Assembly: GCA_025345505.1 (NCBI GenBank)
Contig: JANVCC010009977.1
Span: 333,397 to 397,396 of the forward strand
Direction of reading: 5' to 3'
DNA length: 64,000 nt
From: Todiramphus chloris collaris
Lineage: Eukaryota > Chordata > Aves > Coraciiformes > Alcedinidae
Within the stretch, counting starts at the first letter, position 1. Every line of letters starts with the position of its first letter. The notes under the pieces are model-generated. The model was given only the letters and a program-made list of their open reading frames with translations, searched no databases and was not told the origin of the DNA. The translations under genes and the position numbers were made by a program. Positions 52,767 through 59,305 of this stretch are shown piece by piece.

Positions 52767-52998
52767 TGTGGTAGTATAAGGATGTGGCGATGCGGAAGAT
52801 CACGTGCTGTAACGGAAACGTAGAAACCACGTAGGATACCACCCACGAAGGGCTGGCTCTGTTACTGGTATATAAGTGCCTGTAGCCCTCAATAAAACGC
52901 CATTTTGCCTTCCTCTCTATGAGAGTCTGAGTCTCACAGTGGACCCTCAGTGTCTCCTGGCATTTCGGCACTGAGGACAGGACACGTTAATCACAATA
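52767..52998 (+). repeat. 5' LTR of the ERV
   Basis: A 232-bp LTR starting TGTGGTAGTA. U3 contains an E-box CACGTG (52801-52806), an ETS-like CGGAAG (52793-52798), a Myb-like TAACGG (52810-52815), and TATATAAG (52869-52876). AATAAA (52891-52896) follows the TATA box closely, and the predicted start of R is near 52899. The end is taken at 52998 by alignment with the 3' LTR, whose edge is fixed by the target duplication. The 5' copy ends CAATA where the 3' copy ends CAACA. Differences between the LTRs cluster at 52825-52830 and 52886-52890, with single ones near the end. Confidence 0.95.
52869..52896 (+). promoter_or_regulatory. LTR TATA box and upstream-of-cap poly(A) signal
   Basis: TATATAAG at 52869-52876 predicts a transcription start about 52899. 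AATAAA at 52891-52896 therefore lies in U3, just ahead of the cap. It would be absent from the 5' end of the transcript and present only near its 3' end, which favours use of the 3' LTR site. The spacing resembles that of avian leukosis-type LTRs. Confidence 0.75.
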
Positions 52999-53000
52999 AG

Positions 53001-53018
53001 TGGTGACCCCGACGTGAT
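53001..53018 (+). promoter_or_regulatory. Primer-binding site for tRNA-Trp
   Basis: TGGTGACCCCGACGTGAT begins 2 bp after the LTR. Its complement ends in the CCA of a tRNA 3' end and agrees with the tRNA-Trp acceptor/T-arm end used as primer by avian alpharetroviruses. The motif GACGTGATC is partly repeated just downstream (53010-53030). The leader from here to the gag ATG is very short and contains no upstream ATG. Confidence 0.92.
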
Positions 53019-53074
53019 CGGGACGTGATCCGCGGAGGCAGTGCGCTGGACAACGCTGAACCTCTGGAGGGGCG

Positions 53075-55375
53075 ATGAAGCTGGAAAAGGACGTCGACGT
53101 TGATTTAGTGGTACAGATATTTAAAGAATGTGTAAAGGAGGCGGGGGAGAAATGCCCGCGAAAGGATATTAAGGGAATTATCCTATGGATAAAAGGGAGA
53201 GGGTTGATTATTAACCCGCAAGATATTATGTTTGTGAATTGTGGGAAATATTTGAAAGGGAAATTTGGGAATCTGAGAAAACTGGGCACGACGGTGTGGG
53301 GTTCCACCTGGGGTAAGATATGTTGTGCTATGAGTAAAAAACGTGAAGAGGCTCAAATATGGGCAGCAGCGAGAGCATCTCTATTTGGTGTGGAGTGTCC
53401 TCAGCTCCCGGGAATGAATCGGGAAACGCAAGTGGGCACTTCAATATCAGGGGGCTCTAAACCTCCTAGTCCTCCCCCTAGCCCACTATCAGACAGCTCA
53501 CCGCCAGAAAAAAGGGTGGAATATTATCTGGTAGAAGATAAGAACGTAAAACGGGAACACAAGCACTTATACCCAGCAGATGAGTTGATTGATTTAGAGC
53601 AGAAATTTACAGTTGCAGAGCGCGAGCAGCCGGGGCAGGATAGGGTGGAGGAGAGTGATGTGTGGGATGGAGAGCATAAAAAACGGCTGTCAGGGTCAGG
53701 AAAGGAGCAAGGAAGACATAAAAAGTGGTCAGTAGGATTACGAGAGGAGCAAGGAGACAGATTGTGCAAAATAGACGAAGCAGGGGACAACACCCAAACA
53801 TGGCGCTGGTCAGAACGGCCGCCGAGCTATTCAGATGCGGCAACTTCCTCTTCCTCTAACTCAGATCAGGAAGAAGAATCAAACGGGCGTGACGACGCAG
53901 CCAGCGACGTACTATCCGATGCAGACTGGTTGCCTAGACACATTATCACGCAGAGAGGAACAAGGTCAAAAACACATTCAACACTGCTAAATAAAGGCAA
54001 GGGTAGAGTTTATCAAACTAGCAAAGGGACAGCTCTAATCAACATAAGGGAGGAAGCTGGAGGAGAGAGAGTTGAGCTGCAGGAGGAATCTGTGGTAAAT
54101 TCAGATACCATGACAGCCCTTATGGAGCAAATGCAAACAGCAGTTCAGCAAATACAGGATATAGTGCAAGAGCAGAAAAAGATACTTCCATTATCACATC
54201 TCCCTGTAGAACAAAGCACAGAAAACACAGATACCAATAAAGATAGAAAGGGAATGACAGGAACAGATTGGTCTTTAATAGCAGAGAAGTGTAAACTGGA
54301 GGGCATTCATTTGGCTCCCCTCACAGCTTTCCCAGTTATAGTAAACCAACAGGGAGACAATGAATGGGTGCCGTTAGATCACAAAGTAGTTACTTCATTG
54401 TTTAAATCAGTTCAAAATAATGGGCTTTCACATCCTGAGACCCAATTATTAATTGATATGGCATTAGCAACACCGGTCATTCCGGAAGATGTACGGACCT
54501 TGGCTAAGGCAGTGTTGTCACCCTCAATATTAACATTGTTTTTAGAACATTGGGCTACACTTATTAGACAGAAACTCCAAGAAGCAGAAGCAGATCGTCG
54601 TCATGAATTACACGGAGTAACTTTTGACCAATTAATGGGCACAGGTGCCTTTGCGACACAGCAGGCTCAAACACGCTTACGTGGTAGAATACTGCAAGCA
54701 ACGACACAAGCTGCAAGAACCACATTTGTTGCGGTGAGTCAGTATGAGTGCGCAAAGGAACCGTGGATGACCATTAAACAAAGGCTAAATGAACCATTTT
54801 TAGATTTTGCAGACAGGCTTCAGAGGGCGATAGTTACTTCTAATTTGCCATCAGCTACTCACGATGCAGTATTGCTAGAGGCTTTGCGTAGTAATGCTAA
54901 CCCGATTGCACAAAGTATTTTACAGACTCTGTCAACATCGATGCCGTTGCCTCATTTACTACGAACAGTTGCACTGCAGGAGAAAGCAGGTCCATCAGGA
55001 ACACCAACCCCAATGGTACAAGTTGCAACCGCACAGGAGTGTCATCAATACAGACAACCTGGTCGCATTAAGTGTACGTATCCGTACACTCAACTGTGTT
55101 GGCGCTGTGGTAAATCAGGCCACTTTGCCCGTGATTGCCGATCATCTAGGCCATCGGGAAATGCCTGGCAGGCTCCCTTTTACCAGGGTGAGGGAGCTCA
55201 CCATCCAGTGCCCTGTCCACAATTAACACAATTAGTACGTCCCCAGGGAGTCCAGCAATCAACAGCTATGTTACAGGAACGGCAAGGGGGACTGCGAGCA
55301 GAGCAGACGGCAATCAAGTATTACGATATGCAAGATCCAGCTCTGCGCCTGACAGAGGACTCGCTGCACTTCTGA
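53075..55375 (+). CDS. gag: ERV gag polyprotein, intact frame of 766 codons
   Basis: Structural polyprotein that builds the retroviral core at the plasma membrane. The start is the first ATG after the primer-binding site, with G at -3. Residues 1-110 look like a basic matrix domain (LGTTVWGSTWGKICCAMSKK). No Gly follows Met1, so myristoylation is not expected. A long acidic, Ser-rich linker holds the late-budding motif PPSY (residues 249-252). Capsid-like text starts near residue 405 (GTDWSLIAEKCKLEG), with a major-homology-like segment LNEPFLDFADRLQRAI near 571-586. One CCHC knuckle, CWRCGKSGHFARDC, lies at residues 675-688, where alpharetroviruses have two. The frame has no stop or shift over 2.3 kb, unlike pol. 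The 3' end overlaps the pro frame by 184 nt. Expression or a host function cannot be judged from sequence alone. Confidence 0.9.
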   Translation: MKLEKDVDVDLVVQIFKECVKEAGEKCPRKDIKGIILWIKGRGLIINPQDIMFVNCGKYLKGKFGNLRKLGTTVWGSTWGKICCAMSKKREEAQIWAAARASLFGVECPQLPGMNRETQVGTSISGGSKPPSPPPSPLSDSSPPEKRVEYYLVEDKNVKREHKHLYPADELIDLEQKFTVAEREQPGQDRVEESDVWDGEHKKRLSGSGKEQGRHKKWSVGLREEQGDRLCKIDEAGDNTQTWRWSERPPSYSDAATSSSSNSDQEEESNGRDDAASDVLSDADWLPRHIITQRGTRSKTHSTLLNKGKGRVYQTSKGTALINIREEAGGERVELQEESVVNSDTMTALMEQMQTAVQQIQDIVQEQKKILPLSHLPVEQSTENTDTNKDRKGMTGTDWSLIAEKCKLEGIHLAPLTAFPVIVNQQGDNEWVPLDHKVVTSLFKSVQNNGLSHPETQLLIDMALATPVIPEDVRTLAKAVLSPSILTLFLEHWATLIRQKLQEAEADRRHELHGVTFDQLMGTGAFATQQAQTRLRGRILQATTQAARTTFVAVSQYECAKEPWMTIKQRLNEPFLDFADRLQRAIVTSNLPSATHDAVLLEALRSNANPIAQSILQTLSTSMPLPHLLRTVALQEKAGPSGTPTPMVQVATAQECHQYRQPGRIKCTYPYTQLCWRCGKSGHFARDCRSSRPSGNAWQAPFYQGEGAHHPVPCPQLTQLVRPQGVQQSTAMLQERQGGLRAEQTAIKYYDMQDPALRLTEDSLHF

Positions 55376-55725
55376 CCATTCTGTTGTTTCAGCTCCCGCT
55401 ACTGACCGTGTATGCAACACGAGAGGCAGGAGGTAAGACAATGACAATACATTATGATGCATTGCTAGATACAGGAGCGGACATCACAATAATTACAACA
55501 CAGATTTGGTCTAAGGAATGGCCACGACAACTAGGCCCAGTGATATATGGAATAGGAGGGGAACATCAAGCAACAACCTCAATGGACTTCATTACCCTCA
55601 AAGTGTATGATGCTGATGGTTCACCCATAGAAGCCTCAGTGAAACCAGTTGTCCTAGCAGAGGGTAGACCTCTTTTAGGAAGAGACTTTTGTGCCCAGGT
55701 CAATTTGAAAATAACAAATTTGTAA
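55192..55725 (+). CDS. pro: ERV protease (pro), -1 frame relative to gag
   Basis: Retropepsin-type aspartic protease that would cut the Gag and Gag-Pol polyproteins. The frame is open from 55192 (after a TGA at 55189) to the TAA at 55723-55725, about 177 codons, and overlaps the end of gag. The catalytic motif LLDTGAD (Asp codon at 55468-55470), the flap-like region YGIGGEHQA and the C-terminal LLGRDF (55672-55689) are all present, so the active site looks intact. No dUTPase domain is fused to it. Access from gag needs a -1 frameshift. The overlap holds no textbook heptamer, and the best candidate is AGGGGGA (55285-55291). In known alpharetroviruses gag and pro share one frame, so either this lineage differs or an indel separated them. 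Confidence 0.8.
   Translation, partial: GSSPSSALSTINTISTSPGSPAINSYVTGTARGTASRADGNQVLRYARSSSAPDRGLAALLTILLFQLPLLTVYATREAGGKTMTIHYDALLDTGADITIITTQIWSKEWPRQLGPVIYGIGGEHQATTSMDFITLKVYDADGSPIEASVKPVVLAEGRPLLGRDFCAQVNLKITNL
55716..55725 (+). promoter_or_regulatory. Pro-pol -1 ribosomal frameshift site
   Basis: AAATTTG (55716-55722) fits the X XXY YYZ slip pattern in the pro frame (A AAT TTG) and is followed at once by the pro stop TAA. Slipping back one base leads directly into the pol frame, which is open across this point. The placement of the slip site directly before the stop codon mirrors the arrangement known in avian alpharetroviruses. A stimulatory structure downstream was not assessed. 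Confidence 0.8.
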
Positions 55726-57663
55726 TGGGGGCCACTGTCAATTTGCAGCAAATGACGCCTATCAAAATGATATGGCTGACAAATGAGCCAGTGTGGGTTG
55801 AACAGTGGCCCTTGACACAAGAAAAATTACAAGCAGCCAATGAATTAATACAAAGAGAATTATCATCTGGGCATATAATACCTTCAACAAGTCCTTGGAA
55901 CACACCGATATTTGTCATACAAAAGAAAGCAGCAGGACAGTGGCGATTGCTGCATGATTTAAGAGCACTGAACGGACAACTGCAGGATATGGGCCCATTG
56001 CAACCAGGTCTGCCAAAGGTTAGCATGATACGAAAGGACTGGGCAATCACCAGTATAGACATAAAGGACTGGTTTTTTGTTTGGGTTTTTTTTTTTCCTA
56101 TACCACTGCATCCTGAGGATTCACCACGATTTGCTTTTGCTGTGCCATCCATAAACAACATCGTGCCTGCGGAACAATATCAATGAACAGTATTGCCTCA
56201 GGGAATGAAAAATTCACCGACGCTCTGTCAACTCTATGTAGATAGTGCTATAAAGGTGACCAAAAACTGGTTTGGGCCTACAACATTGCTGATACGCTAT
56301 ATGGATGACTTCTTGATAGCAGCAGAACAACAAGATACAGCAGAGCTAATTTTGGCACATGTAAAAGATGAGCTGAGAAAGGCAAATTTAACCGTAGCTG
56401 AGGCAAAGGTCCAACGTTCACCAGGGGTGAAATATTTAAGCACATACATTGGGCCTGAGGATGTGAAACCACAGACTATGAAATATACACTGAGCCTCGA
56501 ACAATTCATGATATTTGGCAAATAGTAGGTAGTATGCAATGGATTAGGAATTTATTCCAATCACACAGAACATGATGCAACCGTTGTATACATTACTACA
56601 GGGAAACAAGTACCCCCAGGACACACTCACACTTACCTCAGACATACGACTCTGCCTTGAGGACATACTACAACTTATGGTTGATAGCCATGTAGCCAGC
56701 ATTAATTTGAAATTAGATGTCCTAGCTCTTATGGGAAGCACCAAACAGGGTATGATTGGGTACCTGGGTCAAAAGGTAGCCTGGGAGGGATGTCAAAGAT
56801 TTACAGCTTTGACATGGTTTATGACATCAGGAAAAAGGGCATTTGTCAGCTGGCCAACTATGCTGGCAGACATGATCACTAAGGCCCGTTTAACTGCGCA
56901 GGCTACCTTGGGAAGAGAGCCTATTGTCATTGTAATGCAGTGCTACAGAATCGAACACAGGCATGTGCAATTATGCACATGAACAGTTATATAGACTACC
57001 CCAGTATCTATACAGAAGGGAATGACAAGGCAGACTTAGCAGTAAAGGGTGTGTGGACTTTACAGCAAGCCTGAATATTGCATGAAGAGTTGCGTATGGG
57101 AGCAAAGAGCTTAGCAAAACTGCAGGGATATCATTTTCACAAGACCGAGAAGTTGTAGCAATGTGTCCACACTGTCAAACCTCACCGTTATGGCAAATGG
57201 GAGTCAACCAGCGGGGATTGGCTCCCTCAGCGATTTGGCAGCAGACGTTACAGCCTATGAACCTTTTAAGCCAAATTCTAATCTGTTTATAACTTTTGAC
57301 ACCTATAGTGGCGTTTCAGCTGTTACAGCTAAAGGGAAAACCCATGGAAAAGAGACAATAATGCATTGGAAGACAGCTATGGTGTGGCTGGGAAAGCCTG
57401 ATAGCATCAAAACAGTCAACAGACCAAATTTTGTGGCCCAATCTGTAAAAGACTGGGCACATCATTGGAATATTATCATCACACACGGTATCCCCTATAA
57501 TTTGACAGGTCAGGCAATTATAGAGCGTGCTCACCGCAGAATCCTTAAATTGCATCATAGAAAAGAAATCACATGTCCCTTTAGATCAGCAGGATGTTGT
57601 CTTAATGAAGGCGCTGTATCTCTGGAATCAATTTGATAGACATGGAATAGACTGTATGCCCAT

Positions 57664-57725
57664 GAAAAAAAAAAAAAAAAAACAAAAAACCAAAAAACAA
57701 ACAAACAAAAAAAACCCCAACAAAA
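57664..57725 (+). repeat. A-rich tract inside integrase
   Basis: A long A-run followed by AAC/AACC-interrupted A stretches breaks the integrase between its core and C-terminal domain. It is a simple-sequence expansion and not part of the viral gene family. Confidence 0.85.
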
Positions 57726-57899
57726 CTATAATCTTCCCACGACCAAGGTAAAGCCAAAGGTGTTAGTATGTCTTCCAGGAACAGATATATGGTCACCTGG
57801 GTGGTCACTGGTTGTTCTTGGTCGAGGATACACAGCTGTATCTCATCCTGATGAACTAGAAGTATGGTGGCTACCTGTGAGATGCGTTCGCCCTGACGT

Positions 57900-58083
57900 G
57901 CAGTGCCAGGGGCAGAACGGGCAACCTCCAAATGCAGACCGGAATGCAGGCCCTCCGGATGACGACCACAATGCCGACCGTCAACTGAATGATCCTTCTG
58001 GTGATGGCCAGGACACCGACCGTCAGGTAGATGGTCTGTCTACAGGCAAAGACTGGGATGGTCCTTCCACAAGCAGAGACTGA
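57900..58083 (+). other. Acidic, repetitive C-terminal tail of the integrase frame
   Basis: After the integrase SH3-like segment the open frame continues for about 60 codons of Asp/Asn/Gly/Gln-rich text with recurrent (N/T)ADR, TDRQ and DGP motifs. The DNA shows degenerate repeats of GACCG(T/G)CA-type blocks. It ends at the TGA 58081-58083. I do not recognise such a tail in other retroviral integrases. It may be a lineage-specific extension that expanded by slippage. Confidence 0.55.
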
Positions 58084-58267
58084 ACTTTAAGTTTCTTTGT
58101 TATGGAGTCAGAAAGTTAAAGCCCTTAAGGCTATTTTGGAATTAATAACTGATGTAAATTTCTATTTAAGATTAGTACCTGACAGAATTGTGATGTAGAA
58201 TTTGTTAGCTAGATGTATTTCCTATGGCATCACTGGAGACTCCGCCCACTTTAAAGCAGCATCTGAT

Positions 58268-58424
58268 TTGGGGTCTGTCCGGTAACTGGCCATTACTGGA
58301 CCGACCCCTTGTCAGCATCCTATTTGGGCTCTGTCTGGTAACTGGCCATTACCAGACTGACCCCTTATCAGTGTTCAGTTTAGGCTCTGTTTGGTAACTG
58401 GCCATTACCAAGCAGATGCCTTAT
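58268..58424 (+). repeat. Three tandem 56-bp repeats with palindromic core
   Basis: GGTAACTGGCCATTAC occurs at 58281, 58337 and 58393, exactly 56 bp apart, each preceded by a (G/C)TCTGT(C/T)(C/T) block. The first two are also followed by a GACC/ACTGACCCCTT(G/A)TCAG block. The core GGTAA-CTGGCCA-TTACC is an inverted repeat that could form a hairpin. The repeats diverge by several bases each, the third most. They lie between pol and env, outside any open frame, and so may be an RNA element of the virus (export, stability or packaging). Confidence 0.85.
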
Positions 58425-58497
58425 GCTGCGTTTTTTCTCCTTTCTGCAAGGCTACCCATAGAAGATTATTAATGATCTCTTTTTTGTCTTTGAACAA

Positions 58498-58515
58498 AAA
58501 GGGGGGAATTGTGGA
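58498..58515 (+). promoter_or_regulatory. Internal polypurine-tract-like copy with LTR-like start
   Basis: AAAAAGGGGGGAATTGTGG here closely resembles the true boundary at 59056-59072 (GAGGGGGGGGAATTGTGG). It may be a second plus-strand primer site or the scar of an older 3' end. The sequence that follows does not resemble U3 beyond the first few bases. Confidence 0.6.
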
Positions 58516-58587
58516 ACCAGAAGTTAGGCAGGTCCCTGCGAGATGTATCAACCTGACTTTAACTGCAATGATAACGCATGCCTTTAG

Positions 58588-59033
58588 ATTCTTTTACAGG
58601 GAAAGGGAAGGATCTGGAGCCTTTTAGTACTGCTACTGGTTTTGGTGTCCTTTGTCAACGGTGATTGCTTGTACAACTGGACGTTGATGCAACCTCAAGA
58701 ATCGCGAACACTCCAGTCTATAGTGACTCCGGGTGCTCCCTCCTTCAATGTCACGGTATGCCAGTTGATGGGCCCAACTGTACTGAATCGCTGGAAAGGT
58801 CCACATTGTGTCACTGCCAATGCCAAATGGGACACTGGGGATTCCAATCACCCTGGATAACCACTTTGTTATCTACTCTTTCTGGTCTTCTTCTTATCTT
58901 GCTGCTATCTTTAACTTTTGGACCTTGCGTTCTTAACAGACTAGTGGCATTGATTAAGTCTCACTTAGACACAGTAGAGGCACAGTATGTCTTGTTAGCT
59001 CACATGACTGACTATCATCACCAATGCACTTAA
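58588..59033 (+). pseudogene. env: ERV env remnant: leader plus short SU, then TM anchor in another frame
   Basis: A frame open from 58588 to the TAA at 58858-58860 encodes a basic n-region and a hydrophobic core SLLVLLLVLVSFVNG, a good signal peptide. A short segment with N-glycosylation sites NWT and NVT follows. It has no ATG before the signal sequence. An overlapping frame (to 59033, -1 relative) encodes a membrane-anchor region near 58854-58945 ([20 protein letters not shown], then PCVLNRL) and a cytoplasmic tail, typical of the end of a retroviral TM protein. The fusion peptide, the immunosuppressive-type region, the CX6CC motif and almost all of SU are absent. Most of env was deleted and the ends joined out of frame. 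No functional envelope can be produced. Confidence 0.82.
58589..58600 (+). promoter_or_regulatory. Putative env splice acceptor
   Basis: TTCTTTTACAG followed by G at 58600 fits a 3' splice site directly ahead of the env signal peptide. The env frame lacks its own ATG, so a spliced message borrowing the gag ATG would supply it, as in alpharetroviruses. Weak phase-compatible donor candidates in early gag are at 53111 and 53132. The stronger-looking GTAAGA at 53313 is not in phase. Confidence 0.4.
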
Positions 59034-59053
59034 TATTGTATCTTCACTGGCAT

Positions 59054-59067
59054 GGAGGGGGGGGAAT
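59054..59067 (+). promoter_or_regulatory. Polypurine tract of the ERV
   Basis: GGAGGGGGGGGAA plus T directly precedes the 3' LTR start TGTGG. It is the primer for plus-strand DNA synthesis. Confidence 0.9.
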
Positions 59068-59299
59068 TGTGGTAGTATAAGGATGTGGCGATGCGGAAGA
59101 TCACGTGCTGTAACGGAAACGTAGAAATCAGGTAGGATACCACCCACGAAGGGCTGGCTCTGTTACTGGTATATAAGTGCCTGTAGCCTTTAATAAAACG
59201 CCATTTTGCCTTCCTCTCTATGAGAGTCTGAGTCTCACAGTGGACCCTCAGTGTCTCCTGGCATTTCGGCACTGAGGATAGGACACGTTAATCACAACA
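59068..59299 (+). repeat. 3' LTR of the ERV
   Basis: 232 bp, same length as the 5' LTR and differing at 6 sites: two near 59126-59131, two at 59187-59191, one near 59279 and one at the penultimate base. It keeps the E-box (59102-59107), TATATAAG and AATAAA. It ends ACAACA and is followed by the target duplication ATAATT (59300-59305). Confidence 0.95.
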
Positions 59300-59305
59300 A
59301 TAATT

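Larger units (their letters stand above)
55716..58083 (+). pseudogene. pol: ERV pol: reverse transcriptase, RNase H, integrase; heavily broken
   Basis: Polymerase polyprotein remnant in the -1 frame of pro. RT runs 55750-56525, with the DIKDWFF catalytic block near 56060-56080 and YMDD at 56298-56309. RNase H ends with EGNDKADLAVKG at 57015-57050. Integrase follows, with a CPHC half of its zinc finger (57164-57175), a DDE-type core (57235-57540) and a C-terminal SH3-like segment with GRGYTAV near 57820. Breaks include in-frame stops at 56184-56186, 57072-57074 and 57156-57158. Frame changes fall near 56495, 56570, 56985, 57160, 57240, 57545 and in the A-rich tract 57664-57725. A T-rich in-frame insertion lies at about 56074-56100 in RT. 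The middle catalytic Asp of integrase is Val (57415-57417). No active enzyme can be made from this locus. Confidence 0.93.
52767..59299 (+). mobile_element. Endogenous retrovirus, alpharetrovirus-like, nearly full length
   Basis: The 6.5-kb provirus has two LTRs (52767-52998 and 59068-59299), a tRNA-Trp primer-binding site, gag, pro, a broken pol, a shortened env and a polypurine tract, in canonical order. It is flanked by the 6-bp direct repeat ATAATT (52761-52766 and 59300-59305), the duplicated insertion target. The two LTRs are both 232 bp and differ at 6 positions (about 2.6%), so the insertion is not recent but not ancient. Alpharetrovirus-like traits are the tRNA-Trp site, the arrangement of TATA and AATAAA in the LTR, the AAATTTG slip site directly before a stop codon, the integrase catalytic spacing, and an env leader without its own ATG. 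Departures are separate gag and pro frames, a single CCHC knuckle and a tiny env. Confidence 0.95.

Noticed and set aside
53313..53320. Strong-looking splice donor GTAAGA in gag as the env donor
   Set aside because: Joining it to the acceptor at 58599/58600 would not be in phase with the env signal-peptide frame. Kept only as a side note.
52767..59299. CRISPR-like or prokaryotic defence system
   Set aside because: The repeats are LTRs and a three-copy array, all genes are retroviral, and the window is vertebrate.
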